This document shows positions 34,101 to 45,795 of a DNA stretch of 64,000 nt, in pieces; position 1 is the first letter of the stretch; the number at the start of each line of letters is the position of its first letter. Location: assembly GCA_022835595.1 (NCBI GenBank), contig BQUP01000001.1, positions 2,914,001 to 2,978,000 on the forward strand, given 5' to 3'. The position numbers and the translations under genes were made by a program. Below the pieces are notes generated by a model that was given only the letters and a program-made list of their open reading frames with translations, was not told where the DNA came from and did not search any database. The stretch is from Cystobasidium ongulense. Its lineage: Eukaryota; Basidiomycota; Cystobasidiomycetes; Cystobasidiales; Cystobasidiaceae.

Positions 34101-35520
34101 AGAGAATGTAGGCGAGAGTGTTAAGTCTGCAGACGAATTAAGGCTGTCAGAACCAGAAAATAGAATGTGCCATTTCGGAAATTGATTGTCTCACTTGACT
34201 TGAAGAGGGGTAGTTTCAGCAACACCTAAGAATACCTTGATTTTGTGCCATTGAGCAGCGAAACCTTTCTTGTTATTCGTTTCTTTACGAGACATAGCTT
34301 CTTGAATTTTACCTAATTCAGTTTTCATTCCAGTAGCTACACAGACTGTTCTTGCTCTTCCTTTCGTGACTTGAGAACCAGAGTAGATCATTGATGTTCT
34401 ATCTCCTACTGGGCATGTTGGATCTTCAATTGGATCGGGTGTTTTCATTACTGGTAATGATTCGCCTGTGAGGAGTGCTTCATCTACTTCTAGACCTGAT
34501 AGGTACTCGGGTAGAATTCGGCAATCGGCTGGTACGATATCACCAATTTTAACGAGGACGATATCACCACTGTGCAGAAGATGCGATGTGTCAGTGTCTG
34601 GTGACTGCAACTCGGTATTGAACGTCTCTGAAAAGAACTCACGGAACGACTTCTGCTGTTTGAAGAGTCTGAGTCTCTCCTTCGGGTCCCTTGGAGTTAG
34701 CGCCTCTTCTGATAACGACAGCTACTGGACTTCCGACTGCTTCAAGAGCAGCGACGGTCTATGGGAAGAAGGAAGTGATCAGCGTCTACGATAGGATCAA
34801 ACACGACTACTCCAGTCTCTCGGTAACTCACCTTTTCAGCCTTGTATTCGTTGATTGTTCCGACTCCGACATTCAATATGACTAGAGCGGCAATGACACC
34901 ACCGGATACCCAGTCCATGGTGCCGAAACTGACGGCCATGGCAGAGATGAGTACGAGGGTCATGGCTGCACAGGAAAGAATGAGGGGTAGTCATGGTCAG
35001 CTTGTTCAGCCTTACATTCAGTGCGGTCTCGCAGTCCTCGTTCGGTCATTTCGCTGCCCAGCTGCAAGTCAGGCTGCCGAGCAACTCCACAGCTCCATGA
35101 CAGTCGGCGTTCTGTACATTGCACATAGAACAGAAGGTGGGAAGAGTGGGAGACAGCCAAGCCGGACAGTCCTGCCGAAACCAACGGTCCACGTCGATCG
35201 CCGGCTTGGAGCCAAACTTTCCGGGTTGGCCTTGGAGGGAGCTCGGACGCGGGCAAAAAGGTGGATGATAAAGACATGGGAAAGAACTCACCATTGAGAA
35301 CATTTCTAACGAGAATACTCCAGAAGCTGATGGGAGGAGCATCCTGGAGTTTATTAGGCCCAAAGGTCTGCTGATATTCTGCAACCTGACTCTGGGATAA
35401 ACCCATCTTGGGGTCGGTCTTGAATGCTTTGACGCATACTTCTGCTTCGAGAGTGTGGGGTGGACCGGGCAGCCAGTCGTTGGAGTTGGAGCCTGCTGCG
35501 CTTGCCTCTGAGCCAGCCAT
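31114..35520 (-). CDS. ENA1: ENA-type sodium-exporting P-type ATPase (type IID)
   Basis: Plasma-membrane ATPase that exports Na+ (and K+), needed for salt and high-pH tolerance in fungi. The N-terminal block (HTLEAEVCVKAFKTDPKMGL) and MTLVLISAMAVSFGTMDWV match ENA. The actuator domain has LTGESLPV, the phosphorylation site is CSDKTGTITLGKM, the nucleotide domain has FDSSIKRMT, and the hinge has MLTGDHLGTATAIA and MTGDGVNDAPSLKRADVG. The C-terminal helices end ALTWEWGMVFASVLIYLVL. The basic tail ends RVKNAGEKAV, stop 31114-31116. About ten introns; the first is unusually long. Ile and Leu in the DKTGT-I-T-L motif are within the P-type signature. Length is near 1,080 residues. Confidence 0.92.
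34966..35291 (-). other. Long stop-free first intron of the ENA gene
   Basis: Reading the minus strand, the donor is AATG|GTGAGT and the acceptor TGTGCAG|CCATG, giving 326 nt against 50-90 nt for the others in this gene. The frame of exon 1 stays open through the whole intron and stops at TGA two codons into exon 2, so a retained intron would give a short soluble protein of about 186 residues. A perfect 9-bp inverted repeat (CCAAGCCGG at 35157-35165, its complement at 35201-35209) lies inside it. Confidence 0.65.
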
Positions 35521-37103
35521 GGTGTATGGACTGGCGGGCTGGTGGGGGATTGATTCGAGTCGAAAGCTTTACGCCCTTCTGATGCAATGAGCTTCTTCTT
35601 GACGGGGGGGCGAGGGTAATGTATATCTTGAGGGGCCGATCGAAATGGCTTCAAGCAACTAGCGAGAGGGAGTCCAGTCCTGTATGGAATAAGAAGAAGG
35701 GATTGCGAGTGAGTGAGTGATGCAAGCAGAGACAAGCTGCGAACAACTCTCAAAGAGTCAAGATTAACTTTTCGCTTATCCATCCTGGCCTGTGTGCAAA
35801 TTCACTCGATTCGTCTCTGGAAATCCTTGGCATTTTACACGAACCGCACCGTCTCTACAACCGTCAGCGAACAAGAGACCGAGCGGAAATCCGATGATAA
35901 TGACTGGACTGGACAGCTCACCACCGACTGTCACGACCTACAGCTCCATCCCATCCTGCTGTTCAAGCCTGACTATGGCGTAAACTGGACGCTTAATTCG
36001 GTTGCCACCGCGCATTATTACCGGTACAGCGTTGATACAGTAAACAGTCGGCTTCCTGTCAAATGAGGGAGTGTGCGTGCGAAGAAGAGCGTTTCTTGTG
36101 AGATGGAGTGCCTGATGGTTGTCGTTACAACACAGCTGTCTTTTATCCACGTTGCTGTGCACAAGAGTGGGTGGTGTACTTTGTACGGTAGCAAGTCAAT
36201 CGGCAACCGTACTTCTCAAAATACAGAGAACCGGACGAGACATTGCTAGTTTAGGCACTGCTGTTGACACATGAATATATGTAAACCATTATTTGTAGCA
36301 CACACGCGTCCTACTGCCATCTGTACTCATCCGTTGCTAAACTGTAACAAGCTGTCGGCTTGCACAAGCCTTGGCTTCTACGCCATGGCTTGTTTCCTCA
36401 GCTACACGTACCATACCGCACATGCAGGTGGATCGCACCATAATTATCCTTGTGAGAGCGAACGCCTATGTGTCCGACTTTCCTTCACATTCTATGAAAA
36501 TCCCGGAATAACATTTCTCTACAGTAACTTATCGTCCTTGGCCTTTCCACTAGTTCTTGGCACGACAACTTATCCGATTTCGTCATTACTTTCTTCAAAA
36601 ACCTCCAAGGCTTTTCGATTCTTGGCCAGAGCCGCTGCCCTCCGGCCTTGTATGTATATTTATAGCGACACGTGCGTGCGAGCGAACAGGTGCGGATATC
36701 GTTCCATCTCATCAAGTTGCTTCTTGAAGCTCCGGTGACTTGAGATGTCGACATTTGTGCCGGTCGTCCAGAACATCGACTTCCAGTCTGGTAGACGCGC
36801 GTTGAGCCGACGCCACAATGCCTTTCCATTCATACCGCAAGGTATACAGCACCAAAACTCTCCAAACAGCTGTGCACGCCCAGTCAATGCGATATCTTCA
36901 TTTCCACCCATTTACGTGCTGTTCTACTCGTCCAGTCCATGTCCTGCAAAGAGCCCAACTTCTCGATCACCTCCGTCGCTGATTTCTGCTTTGCACGAGA
37001 ATCTCAATTGCTTCGACCTGCACGGCTTCTCACAGCGTGCATACAGCTACTCGTCCAGTCTGACAAGCACTGATTACCACAAATCACACCTGCTCCAACC
37101 GCC
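35521..37103. promoter_or_regulatory. Long divergent intergenic region between ENA and RRP8
   Basis: The longest spacer of the window (1.58 kb). Reading frames of 80-155 codons exist on both strands (for example 36271-36738 plus, 36660-36911 minus) but have no family signature, and I could not extend them with splice sites. ENA genes are usually controlled by salt, pH and calcium signals, so upstream regulatory sites are expected here; I could not assign any with confidence. Confidence 0.45.
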
Positions 37104-39205
37104 ATGTCCCTGTTCCAAACTGGCTTCAAGGTGGATGCCAGTACGCCGGTAGCGAGCACCAGCACAACAGCCCATCCAGCAGCAGGATCAGCGCACAAGA
37201 AACGTAAACGCGAGAACAACGAGACGATCAAGATAGATGATATCTTGAACAATACCATCAATAAAGCAAATGCTGCGGCTGCTTCTTCACCTCAACCATC
37301 CTCATCTGGACCTTCAAAGAAGCATGAAGAAATTGATATTTCGAAAATGCTAGGAAATGGACTGGATAATAAGAAACAGTCCTCTTCGAATACTGCAGAA
37401 GCAGTCGTCAATATCGAGAAACTAATGAAACGTTTAGAGAGGATGGAGAAAGCAGAACACGAGAAAACGACACACGTTAACGGTAATAAGAAGCCTAAAA
37501 TTGGTAATGCAGCTACAGACGCATTGAAGGACAAAGGCAAAGGCAAGGATGGAAATGCTATTCCACTAGGTAAAGATCGAAAAGCTGCAGCAGTAGATCC
37601 AAGTAAAGCAAAGAATAATCAAAACAAGAAGAAGAAGAAGGATGATAGTGCGCCGAAAGTAGATTATATACCTGATGAAGCAGCACTAGCGAAGAGGGAA
37701 GAAAGGAAATTAAAAAAGGAAATCTACGCAACTACGAAGAAACCATCTACTACTCCTAAAAAAGGAGAAGATGTGACGCAAGAGCAGGCAGCGGATGAGT
37801 CAGCTATGCATATTGATGTTCTGGAAAGTGGCGCGGGTCCATCATCGCCAGCTAAAGCGAGTGCACAAGATTTGAATGAAGAAACAGCGAACGATACAGC
37901 TCCAACTGAAGAAGTCACTGAAGCCATACCACAAGAGACCAAGAAGAAACTAAAGGTCAAGAAAGCCGCCGACGTCGAAAAGCAAGCCGTAACGGAACAA
38001 GCGGAGCCTGAAGCCAAATCACCTGTGAAAGAAGATAAACAAGTCAAGCAAAAACCTGCAATGAAGAAGGAGAAGGCATTCGAAAATAAAGCGCAACCTC
38101 CAGCCCCTGCACCTGCCCCTGTCCCAGCTGCCAGTGGCTCCGATGCCGGAATGACAGACTTGCAAAAGAAAATGCAGAAGAAATTGGGTGGTGCTAGATT
38201 TAGATGGATCAATGAGCAGTTGGTGAGTTGCCCAGAAATATAAACTGAGCTTATGCGTCGACGGACCGTGCTGATAATGTCGTTGGTTAGTATACTACAA
38301 GCGGTGTGGACGCTCTGCAGCTGATGGAGGAAGATCCCGCCATGTTTGAAGATGTAAGTATTCGGTAAACCTACTTTCCACGTAGTAACATGACTGACGA
38401 GAGCCATTCTAAATAGTACCATAACGGCTTCGCATCACAAGCGACATCATGGCCATCACAACCCATCCAATTGTTTATCGATTACTTCCGCAAGTCCTAT
38501 TCCTCCACCTCTTCTCCTAAGCCTGTTATTGCAGACCTAGGCTGTGGTAAAGCAGAGTTAGCCGCTACACTAGTTCCATTAGGGTATACAGTTCTCTCCT
38601 ACGATTTGGTGGAATCAGAACCTTACATCGTTAAAGCTCAATGTACGAAGAGATTGCCCTTGCCTGGATCATCGGATGTGAATAGAGATGATTCTCCAGG
38701 AGCTGTGGTGGACTTTGTCGTTTGCTGCCTCAGTCTGATGGGTAGTGATTGGTTGGGGATGATACAGGAAGCGAGGAGAGTACTCAAGACTGGGTAGGCA
38801 TTATACTTTCCATTCCACGACTTTTGCAGTATGACAGCGCATTTTGGGACTAATACACATCTTGCGCTTTTGTCAGCGGAAAGTTGAAAATCGCAGAAGT
38901 AACTTCAAGATTCGAAGATGTGAAACAGTTCACTAACCTGATAACATCAATGGGATTCAAGCTTTCGAAGAAGGTAAGCCGCAGTATCAGCGTGCCCTTC
39001 TATTGTTGGAAAGCAATGTCGATACTGACACGGCTTTATCCCATTATTCTCGAAAAAGGACGATTCAAATACTCATTTCATTCTCCTCGATTTTGAGAAG
39101 ATACCAGTATCAACTTGTAAATCACCCTTTTTAAGCCTTTCTTCAGAGGCTAAAGTAGCCAAATCGCAAGAATTGTTGAAGCCTTGTATTTACAAGAGGC
39201 GGTAG
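37104..39205 (+). CDS. RRP8: 25S rRNA m1A methyltransferase RRP8
   Basis: Nucleolar SAM-dependent enzyme that methylates an adenine of the large-subunit rRNA in helix 25.1. The first 370 or so residues are Lys/Ala/Glu-rich and basic. The conserved core starts LQKKMQKKLGGARFRWINEQL, then MFEDYHNGFASQATSWPSQP. The Rossmann-type SAM motif is VIADLGCGKAELAATL, followed by VVCCLSLMGSDWLGMIQEA and GGKLKIAEVTSRFED. After the last introns the frame continues DDSNTHFILLDFEKI and ends IYKRR at 39205. The last intron ends in AAAAG, a weak acceptor, but the join reproduces the family block. About 605 residues. Confidence 0.9.
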
Positions 39206-39547
39206 ATCATAGGGGATCACTTCGTTTCCGCAGGCTGTTGACTCCACTGTTGTACTCGTAGGACAAGCTGCGGCCTTTTGTCGCAATACAGCATAGCTGT
39301 TAAAAAAAAATACCCTTATTCCGTATTGGACGCGGAATGCGGAGATTTGCTATGTGAATTTCAACAAGATCATCTCAGGCTATGTACAGTACGGCGATTA
39401 CTACTAATTAGAAAACGGAACCCCCATAATTAAGCCGGTTTATACCGAGTAATATATACAACCAGCTTTCGAATAAAACGACACCAACCAGGCATGCCTT
39501 CTGCAAGCCACCCAAGAAAGATAAGCAAACCAACAAGAAGGTATAAT
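39206..39547. other. Convergent 3' intergenic region with A-tract
   Basis: AT-rich spacer between the ends of RRP8 and BEM1. It has a run of A near 39302-39310 and TATATA-like sequence near 39450. It probably holds both polyadenylation regions. No gene seen. Confidence 0.4.
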
Positions 39548-42190
39548 TTAGTCTACATAAGCCACCAATCTTTGTGTTCCCTTCATCCAGCCGTCTAATT
39601 CATCGTCCGACCTGAGCTCAATAAGTCTCGCACCTCCAGGTAGAGTGAGTGCTGAAGCTGCTTGAGCAGCACTGACTGGTCTTTCACCTTCGTCTCTATA
39701 TCGGACATGCGAAACATCACCTCCTAATCTCTCCCTCACTTTATCCAGTAGCGCATCAAGTCTGATTGAAGGGGGTACACGAATAGCGATAAGATCATCG
39801 GTGTTGCGATGGAAGATCTTAATTTTCACAAAAGGAGGTGGATTACTGTTTTGTGATGATTGAGGAGCTGTTGATGAGTTCGTTGGTCCAGCGGGCACAT
39901 TCTGACTCTGTGCCCAAGGCGATGTGAATTGCACACCTGAGCCAGCTGACAGAGGAGGAGCGGAATGATCTGATATCCGAGATTGTTGAGCTCGCGCCGC
40001 ATCCGAACCTTGTCTACCATGTTGCGAAGAACCACCTGCGCTCGCCACGCTATAGCCAGGCGTGAAGGGCGACGAGGATGATCCCGCACTGGTATTGAGT
40101 TGCGGTAAATTGGAAAGGCTAGCTTTACCATTCGGTTCCGCTGCTTGGTGATTTTGGGAATTGTTCAGGGTGGTCTTTCCCAATGCATCCGTCACACTGC
40201 CCATCTGATCTAAGTATTCCACGACTTCTTCATCTAAAGGTCTCCTAGGCGGTCCTTGACTGCTTCTATCCCTGTCCATCGCTTTCTGAGCGCTCCACCT
40301 TGAGCGTGCCGACTCGTCTGGTACCGCAACTTCTACATCACCAGGGCGTGCCATGAAGAACTCGTAGAATAATGAGCTGCCTCTCATATAATCTGGTAAC
40401 GCACACAAGCCTTTGAGGTATGCAGTAAGATCATCCACTCTTTGTGCGCAGACGACTTCGTCGACTTCATCGGCTGGCAGAGGACCAGGCATTCTCGGTA
40501 TAATCCTCTCCGGCTGAGCTCCAGGTGGAGCGTTCGGAGGGAGAGCAGTACCCGCTTCCACTGTATATTCATCCTTGAGAGCAAGTTGAAATTCGAAAAA
40601 GTCGTCGTATAGCCGATATAAGATGAGGGAATAGCCAGACATTGCGAAATGTACGCGAAGATGAAACCAGTAATTATCTTCCTCACTGTGGAATGATTCG
40701 ACCGTGGCGTGTGTAACGAGACCGAACTTGTCATAGAAGAAATCTTCAGCTCCCGCTTCACCTGGTTGAGGAGGCTGCGGCCAGCGATCATGGATAGCCG
40801 TCGCGTATTCATCGTCTTCTGGATGCTGGGACTGTCTTTGAGCACTAGTGCTACCATACGGCTGTGTGAGAGCAGGACCCGCTGATGATGACGGAGTGAA
40901 CGCGTTGTTCTCGTAGCTTTGACGAGAGGCAGCTTGCTGAGCGTCGAAAGAAGGCTGTTGGGATTTATGCAAGCTAGATTGAGATTGATTCGGATTGAAG
41001 CCTCTATTTGGATTGGAAGACGATAAACCCGATTGCGATCTACGTGCTTGCTGTTGTGGCAGACTTGTATTCGAGTTATTCGCAGATGCATTCTGGTGCG
41101 AATAGGGAAGACTTGCTGTCGAAGTACTTCCTTGCTGTTGTTGACCGAACGAAGTGGCACCAGTGGCAGTAGCGGGCTGACTGGCAAATTCAAATCGACC
41201 AAGAGGAATACTGGCTTGCTTGTATTCCGCTGTTGCTTTCTTCCATTCTTCTACAGGCGGTACCATTCCACTTGCTATCATCTCTTTGACTTTCTCTGCC
41301 GGCAATGCTTCCCCTAAAAGGCTCCTCAATCAGCTAAAGCTTCACAATGGCATGAAAGAGGCTAACTTACCCGTCGTTGTATCGCTGATTGCGACGAAGC
41401 TGACCGGAATGAGACCAGGCCCTCCTAATCTGCCGATCGGCTTCGCTACAAACCATTCATGATTACTTTGAGCGATGACTATGATAGGTTCACCGCGTTT
41501 GGCATCTAATTCGTCTGCTCTTTCAGCTCTGAAATCATGCTGCACCACCCCATACAGCGGTGAGGGTTTAGGTCTAGACTTGGGTTGCGAGGGCAGGGAA
41601 CGGTGCGGGAAGGTGGCAGCATGAGGTGATGGAGTGGGCGATGGGCCTGCAGGATTTGGGAGACTACTTGCTGAAGCTGGTATCTGGCCGCCTAGCTGGC
41701 CCAAGCGAGGCTGTTGTAAGGGAGGAGATACCGGTCCACCGATGTTGGCTGCCTTGTTCTCTTTCTCGTTCCTGCCTAATACCTGGAAGCACGACGCGGG
41801 CACAATACCTCTTGCACGCGTCAGAGGGTTATGTGCGTCGTACCATAGCACCTCTGAATTGCTTCCACTCGGCCCAGCTCTTGGAGTTCCATCGCCCATC
41901 ACATGGAAGAAGTCGCCTGCTTCAAACGATAGCTCTGGAGGTCCTCTGTCCGAACGATACGACGTGATGGCGCGTATGACTTTCGATGGAGGCGTCTTGC
42001 CTTGCTGGCGTGCTGGTGGGAGCGTTGCTACAGGCCCTTGCCCTGCTTGCTGTATACCATTGCTCAACACATGGTGATTGTGCTGCTGGGCAGCGGCGTA
42101 TCCAAAGCTGTTGGTCGACTGCTGGCTCCCGCTGGACGACGGAGGTGACTGCTGGCGTTCGTTCTTGAGCGAGCGACGTATCGACTTCAT
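39548..42190 (-). CDS. BEM1: Polarity scaffold BEM1 (SH3-SH3-PX-PB1)
   Basis: Scaffold that brings Cdc42, its exchange factor Cdc24 and PAK kinase together at sites of polarised growth. Two SH3 domains (VIRAITSYRSDRGPPELSFEAG..; YGVVQHDFRAERADELDAKR) are separated by a Pro/Ser linker. The PX domain contains YWFHLRVHFAMSG, LYRLYDDFFEFQLALKDEY and RVDDLTAYLKGLCALPDYM. The C-terminal PB1 domain starts FVKIKIFHRNTDDLIAIRV and ends just before the stop. A single intron was resolved: DTTTG|EALPAEKVKEM, using acceptor CTTTTAG; the nearer AGs give stops. About 870 residues, longer than yeast BEM1 because of Gln/Ser-rich linkers. Confidence 0.93.
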
Positions 42191-42716
42191 TGTGCTATGC
42201 TTTGCTGCGCCTTGTTTGATGCCCTAGGCGAATTGTGTGTATGTTGTGTGATCTGTGTGCCCGTGTTGACGAGCGAACACACACTCGACAAGGAATGCAA
42301 GGCCCCGCACGTGTGTAGAGCGAGGATGGGATGGAGCTGTGCGGCGAGTGCGGTGTTGCTATTCCTCAATGCACGTCCTTGAAGCTCTGCCGTGCTGTTG
42401 TGTAGCCTGTTCAGTGGCAGCTGCTCTTGCCAGTCGTGCGTGAGCAGAAAGGCGGCCATCAAAAAGAAAGCAACGCGACCTCGTTCGCTCTCATCGCATT
42501 GCATCCAGAGGCTGTCTCCATGCTTAAGCTCTGACTATATAACACGTGAGTCACCGCACACGCCATCCAGGGCAGCAATCAATGTTATTTATTGTCGATG
42601 ATTCTGCTTGATTGTGTTTCTCGAGAATCTCGATGGTGTTGCTGCTGGTGGCGAGAGTGGATGGAGGCAGCAGCTCTCCAGCTTGGAACAGCACGACTGA
42701 GTATTCAGCATCCTCC
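42191..42716. promoter_or_regulatory. Divergent promoter region between BEM1 and the G-patch gene
   Basis: A 526-bp head-to-head spacer, TG/CA-rich near 42230-42290. The frame of the G-patch gene is open back to 42612, so a start a little upstream of 42717 is possible. No other feature recognised. Confidence 0.4.
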
Positions 42717-44175
42717 ATGTCGTCTATACTAGGCAAGCGCTACTATGAGAGTGCAGAGACCGCTGGAACCGACGAGGGCGATGCTGAGCCGGAAGACGAC
42801 TACCTCTCCGACAAGTTTCTAGCCGAGATAGAAGCAAAAGAGCAGAAGAGCAAGCAAAGTGGAGCAAAGACATACGCTCAGCTACGGAAGGAAGCTCAAA
42901 AGCGCAAGGAGGAGAAAGGCTACATCAAACCGCGTGCAGAGCGCGAAAGAGAAGCGAGAGAAGAGGGTCTGAAACGCAATCTGATGACGGCGACGTCTTC
43001 TATGCCGTCCACAACGCATGGCTCGACATGGCAAGCTGCTTCCATGAGCAATGGCGCTAGTATCAGTGGCGACGACCAGCCCCCACCTACCCACAGCAGC
43101 AATAAAGCTCTCAGCATGATGATGAAAATGGGCTTCACGCCGGGCGAGGCGCTTGGGCGTAAGATTATCGATAGCAAAGGCAAGGGAAAGGCTGTACAAG
43201 TCGTCGACGACGACGACAGCGAGGAAGAAGAGGAAAGTGCCTTTTCTGGGTTAGGTGCGAGAAGGGGACTAGGCAGCAAGAAGCCATCGCCATCGGCAAA
43301 GGAATCTATGAATCAAGACTTTATCTCCATAAACGATATGTCGGAAGATGAAGAGCCTACATCAGCTCCAAATAATACACAACCGGGGTCTACAATACCA
43401 AATCATAGAATAGACCCAATTGAGATACAAATGAGATCAGGTAGGCCTTGTTATGAGCCGACAAGCTTTTCCTATACTCACAGCTAACGGCTTATTTTAT
43501 GCGTATGCAGGTCGAGGAGGTCTGGGTGTAGAAGAAGCTAAAAGACGCAAACTAGCAAATGCCGCTTCGAAGGAGAAAAAGGCCGAAAGTGTAGATGACT
43601 ATCGATCTCGAGCGCGGTCAAATCATTCCGAACGACGAGCAGAAGGACAGCTTAAATCCGTCCGAGAGACATGCGTAGCTTTAGATGAAAGAGAAGATAT
43701 AAAATATAATCATATGTGGTTAGATCCTATGGAGGAATACCATAAAGAAAAAGAAAGGGCATTAGGAGCTAGAAGTAGATTTAGGATTAAAGAACGAGAA
43801 GGATTAGGAGGTGAATTTGACGACGACAATGAATTTGGAGATGACCAAGCTCTATCATCCAGACGAAGTGGGAAACGTGATAACTTGAATGAAGAGATTA
43901 TATTGGAATCAGATGAGGAGGATGTAGATACAGAAGAAGCGGAAAAGAGAGAGCAAGCGAAAATCCACTTCTTACGCTTGTCTGCAATAGACAGGCTTAA
44001 GATAACGCTTGACTACCTCCGGCAGCGGCATCAGTGAGTCAGACAGGTTATCTATAGCTCATACCAAGCTAAAGGTGCATCTCCTCACAGCTACTGCTTC
44101 TGGTGTGGCACGGCCTATTCGAGCGCGGAAGAATTAGCTAGCGAGTGCCCAGGAGTGGAAGAGGAAGACCACTGA
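42717..44175 (+). CDS. G-patch protein of the GPATCH11 type
   Basis: RNA-processing or kinetochore-associated protein of poorly known function. The start MSSILGKRYYESAE leads to DDYLSDKFLAEIEA and a charged helix. The G-patch is ALSMMMKMGFTPGEALG and continues, after an intron, with GRGGLGVEEAKRRKLA. The C-terminal DUF4187 zinc-like motif is complete: LDYLRQRHHYCFWCGTAY..LASECPGVEEEDH, with the Cys pair WCG, the later Cys, and the terminal acidic-His motif. The last join (CA|C TAC TGC) is in phase. About 440 residues, longer than animal GPATCH11 because of acidic inserts. Confidence 0.85.
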
Positions 44176-44831
44176 GCATTTGCATTGTGCATTGTGCAAC
44201 TGTACGACTTCTACGTTAACGAAAGCTGCATGCAACCATCGAGAAAGAGAGTTTTGCCGTCCCTCAATGCACTAATATCTGATTTGCCGCTAATGAAACG
44301 ACAGGGCGGCTCAGGGAGTGGAGGCGAGAGCCGTGCATAAAGGCTCCGATTGTAGAGAAATAAGAGGTAAAAGCTGTTTAGGTCCTTACAACGCTATATC
44401 TTTGCAAATGAAGCAGCAACCAGATCATTCTTGTTTCGTTTCACTTGCGAAGAGATGTCATCGATAGATCGGTGAAGGTCGTTCGAGAATTCAACTTTGA
44501 CGCTGCGGAGTGAGCTTAATCGCTAACATGCCAAAGCGGCAGCGGTTGTTGTAGATTAGATTCAGATTCGTCACAAAACCGAAGGGGCTTGTTAGCCAGG
44601 AAAGAGAAGAGCTCATGAGAGTCCGGAATAGAACGACAATCTTGCATATTCATATTGAATTGCAGTCCGTCTGACTATATCATAGCCAGGGAGGATATGT
44701 GGGGTAGGTGATGAATGAAGAAAGACAAAGAACGACTAAGAACCCAAAACTACTAGAACATGCTTATGCCTCTGCAGGAAAGGATAAGGCAAACGTCAGT
44801 ACTCGTTCTTCTTACAAAAACATCAATAGCT
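44176..44831. other. Convergent intergenic region
   Basis: About 650 bp between the 3' ends of the G-patch gene and RPL35. No reading frame with coding character, repeat or RNA gene recognised. Confidence 0.4.
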
Positions 44832-45795
44832 TCAAAGTAACGCACTGATGGCATATGCACGCTTGGGGAAATGAGCTGCCTTCTTCTGTTGTCTTTCGGT
44901 GGTTCGGCTGGTCTCGAACTGTAGAAAGGGAAAGCAACACAGTCAGAATAGTCTTAACGATGGCATGTCATATTGATGATGTTCGCTGGCGAGGCGTGTG
45001 TTCGTGCGGCTATTCGTGCGGGCTCCTTCATCTCCAAATTTCGACGTTGACATCTGCTCCACGCCGACGGCATGCCTGCCTTTTCCCAGGTCTCGCAGAT
45101 TGTTATGTGCCTGTGTGACATATCATGTTCGATCCTCTGGAATGTGATGTGCAATTCAGGGTTTGCTTCTGTAACTAGCACCATCCTCCTGATAAATTTG
45201 TCCTCCTGCTTGCCTGCCCGCCTGAACTGCCGTCTTCGATGCTTTGCGTGCCAGCGAACGTTATCATCAACGCCTTGATGTTTTACACACCTTTGTCATT
45301 TGCTTTCGGATAGCACGGGTCTTCTTGACGCGTAGGTCGAGGGGAGCGTACTTCTTTCCCTTGTAGAACTCTCTCAAAGATTCGCGCTGCTTGTGGCTGA
45401 TGACAGTGTTGACACGAGCGATGGATCGTCTGACGCCGGCACTGTGTACGAATTATCACATAGTCAATATCTCCCAGCCTCCCGCTTGTTGCAGTGAATC
45501 CTCCTCACATCTTGGTGAGCTTTGCGGTGTTGCCTCCGGTGACCTTGGCGACTCGGAGCTGTAGTAGCTCAGTCTTCAATTCTGTGAGCTGGCTCGACAA
45601 GTCGGCCTTGCTCTTGCTCTTGAGCTCGTGTGCTTTAACCTGCCATAGTTCCACCTGTCAGCGTTTCTGTCTTCCTGATGCTCTCTTTGCTCGATCTCCT
45701 CATGCTGGCTCAGGTGCAATTCTCATCCGACTCTTCCGGCACACCTGGCAGCTGGGAGCATCGTCGTAGGTGCAGCTCACCTCTCCTCCAGCCAT
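44832..45795 (-). CDS. RPL35: 60S ribosomal protein L35 (uL29)
   Basis: Large-subunit protein at the exit tunnel. Four exons on the minus strand (45781-45795, 45509-45639, 45291-45441, 44832-44918) total 384 nt, giving 127 residues, close to the usual 123. The sequence starts [19 protein letters not shown] and continues [47 protein letters not shown] and [10 protein letters not shown], then [17 protein letters not shown] and [11 protein letters not shown]. The 5' exon has only five codons, as in many fungal ribosomal genes. Introns are 141, 67 and 372 nt; the last is described separately. Confidence 0.95.
44919..45290 (-). other. Long third intron of RPL35
   Basis: Donor AAG|GTGTGT at 45290, acceptor CTACAG|TTC at 44919, 372 nt. 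It is the longest intron resolved in the window. It contains complementary arms near both ends (separate entry), a CTGAC-like branch site about 25 nt before the acceptor, and, inside the arm, a TGATGA element with CTGA sequences downstream. It is a possible host for a small RNA, but no complete snoRNA could be recognised by eye. Confidence 0.7.
44973..45270. repeat. Inverted repeat bracketing the RPL35 third intron
   Basis: The 18-nt arm at 44973-44990 (TTGATGATGTTCGCTGGC) is the exact reverse complement of 45250-45270 once a 3-nt bulge (GTT at 45260-45262) is left out. The arms are 259 nt apart. In the transcript they lie about 20 nt after the donor and about 54 nt before the acceptor, so pairing would loop out the interior and bring the splice sites together. 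Confidence 0.8.

Noticed and set aside
31114-35520. Ca2+-ATPase (type IIA/IIB)
   Set aside because: The DHLGTATAIA hinge and N-terminal blocks match ENA-type (IID) pumps rather than calcium pumps.
36271-36738. 155-codon plus-strand ORF upstream of RRP8
   Set aside because: No family signature, no splice extension, Cys/Ser/Leu-rich composition typical of noncoding sequence, and other frames here are equally open.
36660-36911. Minus-strand 83-codon ORF with several Trp residues
   Set aside because: Looked globular, but no upstream exon or homologous motif could be found, and the region has open frames on both strands.
45250-45290. Complete box C/D snoRNA in the RPL35 intron
   Set aside because: TGATGA and CTGA elements occur, but spacing, terminal stem and guide sequences do not form a convincing unit by eye; left as a possibility only.
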